A stretch of 64,000 bases of DNA from Streptomyces sp. NBC_01296 (lineage in GTDB: Bacteria > Actinomycetota > Actinomycetes > Streptomycetales > Streptomycetaceae): the NCBI RefSeq assembly GCF_035984415.1, contig NZ_CP130720.1:2232001-2296000 (forward strand), written 5' to 3'. Below, piece by piece: positions 38,416-48,545 of the stretch. Numbering within the stretch: the first letter of the stretch is position 1; every line of letters starts with the position of its first letter. The notes under the pieces were generated by a model, which searched no databases, had not been told where the DNA came from, and saw only the letters and a program-made list of their open reading frames with translations. The position numbers and the translations under genes were made by a program.

Positions 38416-41400
38416 ATGACCACTGCACAGGTCGAACCCTCCGCCACCGCTTCCGCCGCCGCGCCCTCCGGCACCCCCGGCGGTCTCTCCCCCGCGGCCC
38501 GCCGGCTCCTCGAAATGCGCCTGCGCGGCAAGGCCGCCGCCGCGCCCGCCGGCATCCCCCGGCTCGACCCGCGCCCCGCGCAGGCCCCGCTGTCGGCCGC
38601 CCAGCAGCGTCTGTACTTCCTCGACCAGCTCGACCCCGGCGGCGTCGAGTACCTGATGCCCGCGGCCTGGCGGTTCACCGGCCCGCTGGACTCGGCCGCG
38701 CTGAGCGCCGCCATCGGGGACCTCGTCAGCCGCCACGAGCAGCTGCGCGTGGTGTTCACCCACGAGGACGGCGTACCGGCCCAGCACGTGCTCGCCGCCG
38801 CCGAGGCACCCGGCCTGGACGTGGTCGACCTGCCCCCGGCGGTGCGCGACGCCGGCCCCGACGCGGTCGCCGGGGCCGTACGGGAGGTGGCGCTGCGCCC
38901 CTTCGACCTGGCCGCGGCGCCCCCGTTCCGGGCCACCCTGCTGCGGATCGCCGCCGAGGACCACGTACTCGTCCTGGCCATGCACCACATCGTCTCGGAC
39001 GGCTGGTCGCTGGACCTCCTGACCGGCGACCTGAGCGCCTGCTACCGCGCCAGAAGCCAGGGCCGGCCCCCGCGCCCCGCCGCACCACCGGTCGAGTACA
39101 CCGACTACGCGCACTGGCAGCGCGAGGCCGACGAGAGCACCGCACTGGACTACTGGCGTACGGCCCTCTCCGGCCTGACCCCGCTCGAACTGCCCACCGA
39201 CCACCCGCGGCCGGCCGTGCGCAGCTCCGCCGGCGCCGTGCACGCGGTGGAGCTCCCCGAGCCGCTGACGGCCGCCCTGGCCGAGCTCGGCCGCCGGGCC
39301 GACACCACCTCGTACATGACCCTCATGTCGGCGTTCCAGGCGGCGCTGGCCTTCCACAGCGGCCAGGACGACATCGCGATCGGCACCGTCGTCGCCAACC
39401 GGGAGCGCCCGGAGATCGAGCAGCTGGTCGGGTTCTTCGTGAACACCCTGGTGATCCGCACCGATGTGTCGGGCGACCCGACCTCGGCGCAGCTCCTCGC
39501 CCGTACCCGGGAGAGCGTCCTGGGCGCCCTCTCCCACCAGAGCCTGCCCTTCGAGCGGGTCGTCGACGAGCTGAGCCCCGAGCGGGACCTCTCGCGCAAC
39601 CCGCTGTTCCAGGTGCTGTTCTCGCACTCCGCCGCCGCGCGGCAGGGTGCGTACGCCCTCGGCGCCGCGACGGGGACGGCGTTCCCCATCGACCTGACCA
39701 CCGCGAAGTTCGACCTGACGCTGGACGTCAGCGAGGACGCGGACCGCATCCGGCTCCGGTTCGTCTACCGCCCCGACCTGTTCGACGCGGCGTCCGTGGC
39801 CCGGCTGGCCGAGCACACCGTCGCGGTGCTGCGGGCCTTCGCCGAGGCCCCGGACGTGCCGCTCGGCATGGCCGACCTGCTCACCGCCGACGAGCGCGCC
39901 GCGCTGCTCGGCCCCGACGGCCCGGCGAACCGCCCGCTGGCGGGCGCCGTACCCGAGCCGGCACCCCGGCTCGCGCTGGAGCGCCTGGCCGAGCACATCC
40001 GGCTGGCCCCCACCGCCGTGGCCGTCTGCGGCGGCGGCCGCAGCCTGACGTACGCCGAACTCGACGCGGCTTCCATGGCCCTGGCCCGGCGGCTGCGGGC
40101 CGCGGGCATCGGCCCGGAGTCCCTGGTCGGCGTCTGCCTGGGCCGCTCGGTCGACCTGGCCGTCGCGCTGCTCGGCGTATGGCGGGCGGGTGCGGCGTAC
40201 CTGCCGCTGGACCCCGCCCACCCGCGGGCCCGGCGGGAGTACACCGTCGGCGACGCCGGGGTGGAGTGGGTGGTCGCCGATGCCGTGGGACGTGCGGCGG
40301 TGGAGGGGCTGCCGGTGGGCGTGATCCCGCTCGAGAGCCCCACTGCCGACCCGGCCGACGACTCCGGGGACCCCCTCCCCGCCGTGCTCCCCGGAGCGGA
40401 GAGTCTCGCGTACGTCATCTACACCTCCGGCTCGACCGGGCAGCCCAAGGGCGTCGAGATCACCCACGGCAACCTCGCCTGGCTGCTCGGCGCCGCCGAC
40501 CGCCACTTCGACTTCGGCGCCGACGACGTGTGGACGCTCCTGCACTCCCCCGCGTTCGACTTCTCCGTCTGGGAGCTGTGGGCTCCGCTGGCCTCCGGCG
40601 GCCGCGTGGTGGTGCTGACCGAGGACGAGGTCCGCGACCCCGCCGCCGTCCACGCCGTCCTGCGCGACGAGCGCGTCACCGTGCTCAACCAGACCCCGGC
40701 CGCGTTCAAGGGGCTGCGGGCCCATCTGGCCCAGCAGGGCGAGCAATTCGGCGCCCTCGCGCTGCGCACCGTGGTCTTCGGCGGTGACGCCTTCGACGCC
40801 CGCGACTACCGCGACTGGTTCGCCGGGCCCGAGGGCGGGCGGCCCGCGCTGGTGAACATGTACGGGATCACCGAGACCACCGTGCACGTCACGTTCCGGC
40901 TGATCACCGAGGAGGACACGGTCTCCCCCGTGTACTCGCCGATCGGCCGCCCCCTGGCCGGCCAGCACGGCTACGTCCTGGACCGGGCGGGCCGGCTGGT
41001 GCCGCACGGCACCGTGGGCGAGCTGTACGTGGCCGGCGGCGGCGTCGCCCGCGGCTACCGCAACCGGCCGGAGCTGTCCGCCGAGCGCTTCCCCCTCGAC
41101 CCCTTCGGTCCGGCCGGGACCCGGATGTACCGCACCGGCGATCTCGTACGGGTGCTGCCCGACGGGCAGTTGGCGTACGCCGGGCGCGCCGACCACCAGG
41201 TGAAGATCCGCGGATTCCGCATCGAGCCCGGCGAGATCGAGACCGCACTGCGCGCCCTGCCCGGCGTACGGGACGCCGCGGTGGTGGCCCGGCCCGATGC
41301 GCACGGCGGCGCCCGCCTGGTCGCCCACGTGGTGCTGACCGAGGGCCGGCCGCTGGACGCGCCGGACCTGCGCGACCGGCTGCGCCTCACGCTGCCCGAG

Positions 41401-44400
41401 TACATGGTGCCCGCGCTGTTCGTGCGGCATCCGGAGCTGCCGATCACCGCCAACGGCAAGGTGGACCGCACGGCCCTGGTGGCGGTGGCCGCCGACGGGG
41501 CCGCCGCGCCCGCCGGGCACGTCCCGCCGGCCGGAGCGACCGAGGAGGCACTGGTCCGCATCTGGTCGGACGTCCTGGGCGCCGAGCGGATCAGCCGTAC
41601 GGCGAACTTCTTCGACCTGGGCGGCGACTCGATGCTGGCCCTTCGCGTCATCGGCCAGGCCCGCTCCGCCGGGCTGGGCCTGAGCGTCCCGGACCTGTTC
41701 CGGGCCCGCACCCTGGGCGATCTCGCGGCGCTGGCGACCGAGGCGGCCGACGACACCGGCCCCGCGCCCGTGGAGCCGTTCTCCCAGCTGGATGCGGCCG
41801 ACGCGGCCCGGCTGCCGCAGGGGCTCGACGACGCGTACCCGCTGACCATGCTCCAGGCCGGGATGCTGCACGAGATGCTGGCCGACCCGGGCCGCGGCGC
41901 CTACCACAACGTCACCGACCTCAAGATCACCGTGCCGGAGGGCTTCGACCTCGCCGCCTTCCGGACGGCGGTGGACACGGTCGTCCGCGGCCACAGCATC
42001 CTGCGGTCCTCCATCGACCTGGTGTCCTTCTCCGAGCCGCTCCAGCTGGTGCACCGCACCGCCGAACTCCCGGTCGGCTACAGCGATCTGCGCGGTCTCC
42101 CGCACGAGGAGCAGTGGGCCTCCGTACGGCGGTACGTCGACGCGGAGTTCGCCCGGCGCTTCGACCTGGCCGCCCCGCCCCTGGTCCGCATCCACCTGCA
42201 CCGGCTCACCGACCGGGAGCTGCGCCTCACGCTCACCGACTGCCACGTGGTGCTCGACGGCTGGAGCCTGACCTCTCTGATCGCGGACCTGCTCGACCTG
42301 CACCGGCAGGCCGTGGCGCAGGGCCGGACCCCGCAGCTGCCGCCGGCGCCCCCGTACGCCGAGTACGTCGCGCTGGAGCGGGCCGCGCTCGTCGACGAGG
42401 AGGGCCTGGCGTACTGGCGCTCGGCGCTGGCCGACCTGAGCCCGATCCGGTTCACCCGGCGCGGTACGGAGGCCTCCGACGGCGGGCAGTTCGTCCACGA
42501 GGTGCGCCGCTCGTACGCCTCCCTCGCCGAGCCGATCGGCCGGCTGGCCCGGCTGGCCGGGGTGCCCCGCCGCACCGTCCTGCTGACGGCGTTCCACCAC
42601 ACCATGAGCCTGTTCGCCGAGCGGGACGGCTCCGCCGAGGGGCACTCGGTCGGCCTGGTCACCAACGGCCGGCCCGAGGTGCCCGGCGCCGACCGGATGC
42701 GCGGGCTGTTCCTCAACACCGTGCCGTTCGGCGTCCGGCGCCCCCGCGGCAGCTGGCTGGAGTACCTGAAGGCGGCGTTCGCCGCAGAGCAGGAGATGCT
42801 GCCGCACCGCAGGGTGCCGCTGGCCCGCCTCGCGCAGCTGCGGCCCGGGGAGCCGAGCCTGGCGGACACCCTGTTCAACTACGTCAACTTCCACCGGCTT
42901 TCCGGGGACAGCTGGGACGACTCGCTGGAGATCGCCCGTACCGCGTTCCCGCTGATGCTCAACGCGAGCGTGGAGTCCTTCACCCTCGACGTCGATCCGG
43001 ACCACCTGGCCCCGGCCACCGCCGAGCAGCTCGCCGACCTGATGTGCGGGGTGCTGAAGGCGATGACCGCGCGGCCGCAGGCTCCGGTCACGGCCCCGGT
43101 GCTGGGCGGCGAGGCACGGATGCGGGCGCTGGAGGAGTGGGGCCGCGGGCCCGAACTGCCCAACACCCCGCTGATGTTCCACGAGTGCGTGGCCGAGCAC
43201 GCCGTGCGCACGCCCGACGCGGTGGCCGTCCGCCAGGGCGGGCAGGAGGTCACGTATGGCGAACTGGATTCCTCGGTACGGCAGTTGGCGGACCGGCTGC
43301 GCGCGCTCGGGGTCGGCCCCGAGGTGCCGGTCGGGATCTGCCTCGACCGGGGTCCGGAGATGGTCCGGGCCGTGCTCGGTGTGCTCCGCTCGGGCGGCGC
43401 GTTCCTGCCGCTGGAGTCGCAGCACCCGTCCGACCGGCTGAAGTTCATCGCCCGGGACAGCGGGATGCCGGTGCTGATCACCCAGTCCTCGCTGCTCGGG
43501 AAGGTGCCGTTCGACGGCCCGACCCTGGTCGTGGACGATCCGGCGACCTGGGCGGATCCGATCGGGGTCCCCGCTCCGGCGCCCGCCGTCACCGCGGACA
43601 ACGCCGCCTACGTCCTCTACACCTCCGGCTCCACGGGCACGCCCAAGGGCGTCACCATCCAGCACCGCAGCCTGACCAACATGCTGGAGGGACAGCGCGA
43701 CCTGTTCCCCGTGACCCCGGCCGACCGGGTGCTCCAGTTCGCCTCCCTCAGCTTCGACGTCTCGATCATGGACCTGACGTGGGCCCTGGCGAACGGCGCC
43801 CAGCTGTGCACTCCGCCCCGGGAGGCCCTGCGCGCCGGCGCCGACCTGGCGAACACCCTGCTCGACTACGGAATCACCGTCGCCATGCTGGCCCCGAGCG
43901 CCTTGGCGGCCCTCGGCGAGGACCGCTTCCCCGCACTGCGGATCCTCCAGGTGGCCGGCGAGGCGTGCCCCGCCGAACTGGCCCAGAAATGGGCGGGCGG
44001 ACGGCGGTTCTACAACGTCTACGGGCTCACCGAGACGGCCGTGTGGTCCGTCTCCACCCTCCTCAAGCCCGACTGCAAGCGGCCGCCGATCGGCTGGCCG
44101 ATGCGCAACACCCAGGTCTACGTACTCGACGAGGACCTGCAGCCCGTTCCCGTCGGGGTGCAGGGCGAGGTCTACCTCGGCGGGCGGGCCATCGGCCGCG
44201 GCTATGTGAACCGCCCCGACCTGACCGCCGCCGCGTTCGTCCCCGACCCCTACGGCGCCCCCGGCGGCCGGCTGTGCCGCACCGGAGACATCGGCGTCCA
44301 GCTGCCCGACGGCGCCGTGGAGGTCCTCGGCCGCCGGGACAGCCAGGTGAAACTGCGCGGATTCCGCATCGAGCTGGGCGAGATCGAGCACGGGCTGCGG

Positions 44401-45783
44401 GAACTGCCCGAGGTGCAGCAGGCGGTGGTCCTGCTGCGACGGGACCTGCCGGAGCCGGCGCTGGTGGCGTACGTGGTGCCGGAGGCGGGCGTGGAGCCCG
44501 TCGTCGAGCCCTTCCGCCAGGCGCTGCGGGCCAGGGTGCCCGCGTACATGGTCCCCGCGCGGTTCGTGTTCCTCGACGCGATGCCGGTCAACAGCAGCGG
44601 GAAGATCGACAAGAAGGCCCTGCCGCTGCCCTCGGCCGACCGCCTGCACAGCGCCACCGACTACGTCGCGCCCGGCACGCCGGCCGAGGTGGTGCTCGCC
44701 GAGGTGTGGCGCACGGTCCTCGGCATCTCCCAGGTCGGTGTCCACGACGACTTCTTCGCCCTCGGCGGGAGTTCCCTCTCCACCGTGCGGGTCGCCGCGC
44801 AGGCCGCCGCCCGCGGTGTGAGCGTCTCCGTACGGGACCTGCTCGAACTGCCGACGATCGCCCGGCTCGCCGCCCGGGCCACGGAGGCGGCGGCGCAGGC
44901 CGCCGGGGAGAGGCCGGCCGAGGCGGAGGCCGGGACGGAGGCCGGGGCGAAGGCCCGGGCCGTCACCTCCGAGGTCCGGCTGCGCGAGGGCGACGGCGCC
45001 CCCCTGTGGTGCGTGCACCCCAGCGGCGGCAGCGGCGCCTGGTACGTACCGCTCGCCCGGGCCCTCCCGGCCGGGCAGCCGGTCCGGGCCTTCCAGGCCC
45101 GGGGCCTGCTCGGCGGGGTGGACCCGACCACCATCGCCGGCATCGCGGCCAACTACGCCGCCGAGATGGCCGCCCACGGGGGGCACGGCCCGCACGACCT
45201 GCTCGGCTGGTCCATGGGCGCCAACATCGCCCTGGAGATGGCCACCCAGCTGCACGAGGCCGGTCACACCGTCGCACCGCTCACGCTGATCGAGCCGTAC
45301 CTGCCCCACCCGGCGGCCCGCGAGCGCCTCGCCGCGGTCGGCCGGGACATGGAGCGGGGGCTGCGGATGCGCGACCGCGTCCGCGCGCTGGCGCCGTCCG
45401 CGGAGCGGGAGGCGGCCGTGGCCGAGCTGACCGCCCTGCTGCTGGGCGCCGGAATGAGCCCCGGCGAGGCGTCCCTGGTGGAGCACGCCCCCATCGAGGT
45501 GTGGCACTCGCTGCTCACCGCCCTGGCCGGCTACGCCCTGCGCCCCTACCCCGGCCACGTCCACCTCCTGGTGGGCAGCGCGGCCGCCGAACTGCCCGAC
45601 GGCGAACCGATGCCCGGTCTGGACGTGGACTTCCGGACCTACGTCGAGCGCTGGCGCGAGATCGCGCTCGGCGGGCTGACCGTCCACGTCACCGAAGGCG
45701 ACCACATGTCCATGATGTCCGAACGGCTGATGCACAAGACCGCTGGTGTGCTCGGCCGGATCCAGTCGGAGGCACGCCGATGA
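38416..45783 (+). CDS. Bimodular NRPS with thioesterase, C-A-PCP-C-A-PCP-TE
   Basis: A 2455-residue synthetase. Order: C3 (HHIVSDG at 190), A3 (TSGSTG near 670), PCP3 (Ser1072 in GGDSM), C4, A4 (TSGSTG near 1736), PCP4 (Ser2120 in GGSSL), TE (GWSMG with Ser2266, His in EGDHMSMM). By hand alignment A3 reads D-F-W-N-V-G-M-V-H-K, essentially the classic threonine code. A4 reads D-V-M-M-Q-A-V-V-W-K, which I do not recognise. C4 is atypical: it opens [14 protein letters not shown] and its active-site motif is CHVVLDG (first His replaced by Cys at 1276). The TE would release the peptide by hydrolysis or cyclisation. The stop overlaps the P450 start by 4 bases. Confidence 0.95.
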   Translation: MTTAQVEPSATASAAAPSGTPGGLSPAARRLLEMRLRGKAAAAPAGIPRLDPRPAQAPLSAAQQRLYFLDQLDPGGVEYLMPAAWRFTGPLDSAALSAAIGDLVSRHEQLRVVFTHEDGVPAQHVLAAAEAPGLDVVDLPPAVRDAGPDAVAGAVREVALRPFDLAAAPPFRATLLRIAAEDHVLVLAMHHIVSDGWSLDLLTGDLSACYRARSQGRPPRPAAPPVEYTDYAHWQREADESTALDYWRTALSGLTPLELPTDHPRPAVRSSAGAVHAVELPEPLTAALAELGRRADTTSYMTLMSAFQAALAFHSGQDDIAIGTVVANRERPEIEQLVGFFVNTLVIRTDVSGDPTSAQLLARTRESVLGALSHQSLPFERVVDELSPERDLSRNPLFQVLFSHSAAARQGAYALGAATGTAFPIDLTTAKFDLTLDVSEDADRIRLRFVYRPDLFDAASVARLAEHTVAVLRAFAEAPDVPLGMADLLTADERAALLGPDGPANRPLAGAVPEPAPRLALERLAEHIRLAPTAVAVCGGGRSLTYAELDAASMALARRLRAAGIGPESLVGVCLGRSVDLAVALLGVWRAGAAYLPLDPAHPRARREYTVGDAGVEWVVADAVGRAAVEGLPVGVIPLESPTADPADDSGDPLPAVLPGAESLAYVIYTSGSTGQPKGVEITHGNLAWLLGAADRHFDFGADDVWTLLHSPAFDFSVWELWAPLASGGRVVVLTEDEVRDPAAVHAVLRDERVTVLNQTPAAFKGLRAHLAQQGEQFGALALRTVVFGGDAFDARDYRDWFAGPEGGRPALVNMYGITETTVHVTFRLITEEDTVSPVYSPIGRPLAGQHGYVLDRAGRLVPHGTVGELYVAGGGVARGYRNRPELSAERFPLDPFGPAGTRMYRTGDLVRVLPDGQLAYAGRADHQVKIRGFRIEPGEIETALRALPGVRDAAVVARPDAHGGARLVAHVVLTEGRPLDAPDLRDRLRLTLPEYMVPALFVRHPELPITANGKVDRTALVAVAADGAAAPAGHVPPAGATEEALVRIWSDVLGAERISRTANFFDLGGDSMLALRVIGQARSAGLGLSVPDLFRARTLGDLAALATEAADDTGPAPVEPFSQLDAADAARLPQGLDDAYPLTMLQAGMLHEMLADPGRGAYHNVTDLKITVPEGFDLAAFRTAVDTVVRGHSILRSSIDLVSFSEPLQLVHRTAELPVGYSDLRGLPHEEQWASVRRYVDAEFARRFDLAAPPLVRIHLHRLTDRELRLTLTDCHVVLDGWSLTSLIADLLDLHRQAVAQGRTPQLPPAPPYAEYVALERAALVDEEGLAYWRSALADLSPIRFTRRGTEASDGGQFVHEVRRSYASLAEPIGRLARLAGVPRRTVLLTAFHHTMSLFAERDGSAEGHSVGLVTNGRPEVPGADRMRGLFLNTVPFGVRRPRGSWLEYLKAAFAAEQEMLPHRRVPLARLAQLRPGEPSLADTLFNYVNFHRLSGDSWDDSLEIARTAFPLMLNASVESFTLDVDPDHLAPATAEQLADLMCGVLKAMTARPQAPVTAPVLGGEARMRALEEWGRGPELPNTPLMFHECVAEHAVRTPDAVAVRQGGQEVTYGELDSSVRQLADRLRALGVGPEVPVGICLDRGPEMVRAVLGVLRSGGAFLPLESQHPSDRLKFIARDSGMPVLITQSSLLGKVPFDGPTLVVDDPATWADPIGVPAPAPAVTADNAAYVLYTSGSTGTPKGVTIQHRSLTNMLEGQRDLFPVTPADRVLQFASLSFDVSIMDLTWALANGAQLCTPPREALRAGADLANTLLDYGITVAMLAPSALAALGEDRFPALRILQVAGEACPAELAQKWAGGRRFYNVYGLTETAVWSVSTLLKPDCKRPPIGWPMRNTQVYVLDEDLQPVPVGVQGEVYLGGRAIGRGYVNRPDLTAAAFVPDPYGAPGGRLCRTGDIGVQLPDGAVEVLGRRDSQVKLRGFRIELGEIEHGLRELPEVQQAVVLLRRDLPEPALVAYVVPEAGVEPVVEPFRQALRARVPAYMVPARFVFLDAMPVNSSGKIDKKALPLPSADRLHSATDYVAPGTPAEVVLAEVWRTVLGISQVGVHDDFFALGGSSLSTVRVAAQAAARGVSVSVRDLLELPTIARLAARATEAAAQAAGERPAEAEAGTEAGAKARAVTSEVRLREGDGAPLWCVHPSGGSGAWYVPLARALPAGQPVRAFQARGLLGGVDPTTIAGIAANYAAEMAAHGGHGPHDLLGWSMGANIALEMATQLHEAGHTVAPLTLIEPYLPHPAARERLAAVGRDMERGLRMRDRVRALAPSAEREAAVAELTALLLGAGMSPGEASLVEHAPIEVWHSLLTALAGYALRPYPGHVHLLVGSAAAELPDGEPMPGLDVDFRTYVERWREIALGGLTVHVTEGDHMSMMSERLMHKTAGVLGRIQSEARR

Positions 45784-47135
45784 CCGTCCTGACCACGAAC
45801 ACGCACACGACAGCGACCGCGACCGCGACCATGGACACGAGCGCCCTGGTGTGCCCGATCACCGGGAGGACCGCGCCGCCGGCCGCCCCGCCGGCCCCGG
45901 TGACACCTGCGAGCCCGCCGGCCGCCTTCACCGAGCGCTACCTCCTCGACCCCGCCGTCAACGCGGACCCGTACGGGTACCTCAACTCCCTGCGCGACCA
46001 CGACCCCGTGTACTGGTCCGCCATGCACCGGGCCTGGCTCGTCACCGGGCACGCCCAGCTGATGCACTGCCTGCGCGATCCCGCGGTCTCCGCCGAGCGG
46101 GTGCGCCCGCTGATGGACGCCGTGCCGGAGGGCGCCCGCGAGGACGCCGAGCGGGCCTTCGCGATCCTGTCCCGCTGGATGGTGTTCAACGACGCCCCGC
46201 AGCACCGGCGGCTGCGCCAGGTGTTCCAGGAGCAGTTCGCGGCCCGCTCGATCGGCCGCTACCGGGCCTTCGTCGAGCGCGCCACCCGCGCCATGCTCGC
46301 CCGCCGCGCCGTCCCCGGCCGGATCGGGGACCTGGTCGCCGACATCGCCCGGCCGCTGCCCGCGCTGGTCTTCGCCCGCTGGCTGGGCGTCCCGCAGGCG
46401 CACGGCCCGTCGTTCTGGTACTGGAACGCCCGGGTGGGCGACCTGGTCCTGGGCGCCGCCCAGGAGGAGCGCGAGTACCGCACCTCGCTCCAGTCCCTGG
46501 TCAACCTGGACGACTACCTCGCCGACCTGGTGAAACAGCGCCGCGCCGACCCCAAGGACGATCTGATCAGCGCCGTGCTGGCGGGCGGCCAGATCGGGAA
46601 GTCGGTCAGCGAGGAGGAGTTCGTCGGGATGCTGACGCAGATGGCCTTCGCTGGCGGCGAGACCACCAGCAACCTGATCGTCAACGCCGTACTGGCCCTG
46701 CTGGAGCACCCCGAGCAGCTGGCGGCCGTACGGGAGGACCCGCAGCTGGTGTCGATGGCGGTGGAGGAGGCCATGCGCTTCGACGGCCCGTCGAAGATGT
46801 CGATCCGCACCGCCGCCCGGGACTTCGACCTCGACGGGCGATCCGTCCGCGCGGAGGACCGGCTGTTCCTGGTCACGGCGGCGGCCAACCGGGACCCGGC
46901 GCGCTTCGCCGATCCGGACCTCTTCAGCGTCCGGCGCGGCAGCGCCTCGCACCTCGGGTTCGGCTTCGGCGCGCACTTCTGCATCGGGGCGGCGTTCGCC
47001 CGGCTGGTGGCCGGCGCGGTGGTCGACGTACTCGTACGCGAGTACCCGGGCCTGGAGCTGCTCGGCCGGGAGCAGCACACCTGGCAGCTCTCCCTCCTCA
47101 ACCGCGCGCTGACGGCCCTGCCCGTCCGCTACTGA
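45780..47135 (+). CDS. Cytochrome P450
   Basis: A 451-residue bacterial class I P450. The I-helix is [10 protein letters not shown], the ExxR helix is EEAMR, and the heme loop is [17 protein letters not shown] with the axial Cys. A Thr/Ala/Pro-rich tail of about 45 residues precedes the folded domain. Its start overlaps the NRPS stop (ATGA), so it is co-translated with the last module and probably oxidises the peptide or a carrier-bound residue. The 16 bases at its stop codon are duplicated just downstream. Confidence 0.95.
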   Translation: MTVLTTNTHTTATATATMDTSALVCPITGRTAPPAAPPAPVTPASPPAAFTERYLLDPAVNADPYGYLNSLRDHDPVYWSAMHRAWLVTGHAQLMHCLRDPAVSAERVRPLMDAVPEGAREDAERAFAILSRWMVFNDAPQHRRLRQVFQEQFAARSIGRYRAFVERATRAMLARRAVPGRIGDLVADIARPLPALVFARWLGVPQAHGPSFWYWNARVGDLVLGAAQEEREYRTSLQSLVNLDDYLADLVKQRRADPKDDLISAVLAGGQIGKSVSEEEFVGMLTQMAFAGGETTSNLIVNAVLALLEHPEQLAAVREDPQLVSMAVEEAMRFDGPSKMSIRTAARDFDLDGRSVRAEDRLFLVTAAANRDPARFADPDLFSVRRGSASHLGFGFGAHFCIGAAFARLVAGAVVDVLVREYPGLELLGREQHTWQLSLLNRALTALPVRY

Positions 47136-47159
47136 CCACGGCCGCTACTGACCACGGCC
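47128..47159. repeat. Exact 16-bp tandem duplication across the P450 stop codon
   Basis: The 16-base unit GCTACTGACCACGGCC occurs twice in succession without change, the first copy holding the P450 stop codon. It looks like a slippage or small duplication event. Confidence 0.9.
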
Positions 47160-47228
47160 GCTGCCGGCCACCTGCCGCCCGAGGGCGGGCCGGCGGCGTC
47201 CCGACAGCCCTACGAAGGGGTTTTGTTC

Positions 47229-48500
47229 ATGGCTTCCACCCTGGTGGGCGTGCGGACCCGGCTGAGCGCCCCCGCCCGGCTGCCGTCGTTCCGCCTGTTG
47301 TGGCTGGGGCAGTCCCTGTCCCTGCTGGGCGACGGGTTCAGCTACATCGCCTTCTCCTGGATCACGCTCGGCCTCACGCAGTCCACCCTGGCCCTCGGCT
47401 ACGTCCTCGCCTTCCAGGCGGTCCCGCGGGCCCTGCTCACCCTGGTCGGCGGCTCCCTCAGCGACAAGTGGTCCTCGCGGACGCTGATGACGCTCTCCAG
47501 CTGGGCCAGGGCCGGCCTGATGGCCGGCGTGGGCCTGGCCGGCCTGGCCGGATCCCTGACGGTGTGGATGCTGTGCTGCGCCGCCGCGGCCTTCGGCGCG
47601 GTCGACGCGTTCTTCCAGCCCGCCCGGGCGTCGATCCTGCCGTCGGTGGTGGACAAGGAGCAGCTGGCCCCCGCCAATGCCCTGCTGGCGGTCGCCGCCA
47701 AGGTGGCGGCCGTGCTCGGCCCGGCCGTCGGCGGCATGGTGGTGGCCTTCTCCGATGCCCCGGTCGCCTTCCTCGTCGACGGGGTGTGCTTCGCCCTCTG
47801 CGGCCTGTGCGTCGCGAGGATCCGGCCGCTGCCCCGCCCGGCGCAAGTCCCGGCGCCGGACGCCGCGGCCGGGGGCGCGGCGGCCCCTGCGGCCGGGCTC
47901 TCGCTGGGCGCCCGGATCCGCGCCGGGCTGCGGTACGCGTTCGACGATCCGCGGATCCGTACGATCCTGGCCGTCGACGCGGCGGTGACCTTCTGCCAGG
48001 CGGGCCCCTTCACCGTCGGCTTCGCCACCCTGGCCAAGGTCGACCTGCACGGCGGCTCGACCACCCTCGGCCTGCTGAACGGCGCGCTGGCCGGCGGGGC
48101 GATGCTGGGCACCCTCGTCGGCGGCGCGGTGAGCAGCCGCCCCCGGATCGGCCTGCTGATCGCCGCGCTCGCGGGATGGCTCGCGATCGGCACGGGCCTG
48201 CTCGGCCTGATCGGCAGTACGGCGGGCGCGCTCGCGACGGTCCTGGCGATGGGCTTCGGGATGGGCTTCCAGGGGGTCTTCGGCCTCAGCTGGATCCAGC
48301 GCACCATCGACGGCGCGGTGCTCAGCCGGGTGATCTCGGTGGACATGGTCATCGGCTACGCGGTGGCCCCGCTCTCCCTGATCGTCTGCGGAGCCCTGGC
48401 CCAGTCGGGCACGGCCCCGATGTTCGCCCTCTCGGCAGTGGTCCTGGCGGTGACGGGAATCGGGATCCTCGGCTCGCGGACGGTCCGCGAGATGCGCTGA
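47229..48500 (+). CDS. MFS-family efflux transporter
   Basis: A 423-residue integral membrane protein with about twelve hydrophobic helices. After LPSFRLLWLGQSLSLLGDGFSYIAF it shows the loop-2 region GGSLSDKWSSRTLM, typical of major facilitator drug exporters of the MFS_3/enterobactin-exporter type. ATG 47229 follows an AAGGGG site; a TTG two codons earlier is less likely. It is the last gene of the NRPS set on this strand, 93 bases after the P450, so export of, or self-resistance to, the peptide product is the likely role. Confidence 0.92.
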   Translation: MASTLVGVRTRLSAPARLPSFRLLWLGQSLSLLGDGFSYIAFSWITLGLTQSTLALGYVLAFQAVPRALLTLVGGSLSDKWSSRTLMTLSSWARAGLMAGVGLAGLAGSLTVWMLCCAAAAFGAVDAFFQPARASILPSVVDKEQLAPANALLAVAAKVAAVLGPAVGGMVVAFSDAPVAFLVDGVCFALCGLCVARIRPLPRPAQVPAPDAAAGGAAAPAAGLSLGARIRAGLRYAFDDPRIRTILAVDAAVTFCQAGPFTVGFATLAKVDLHGGSTTLGLLNGALAGGAMLGTLVGGAVSSRPRIGLLIAALAGWLAIGTGLLGLIGSTAGALATVLAMGFGMGFQGVFGLSWIQRTIDGAVLSRVISVDMVIGYAVAPLSLIVCGALAQSGTAPMFALSAVVLAVTGIGILGSRTVREMR

Positions 48501-48504
48501 CCGG

Positions 48505-48544
48505 GCACCGGCCCCCGCGTCGTCCCGGCGGCGGGCGCCGGTGC
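48505..48544. terminator. Hairpin between convergent transporter and regulator genes
   Basis: Inverted repeat 48505-48518 with 48531-48544 (14 bp, one mismatch) fills the 45-base gap between the two convergent stop codons. It lacks a T tract, as is common in high-GC bacteria, and could terminate transcription from both sides. Confidence 0.6.
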
Positions 48545-48545
48545 G

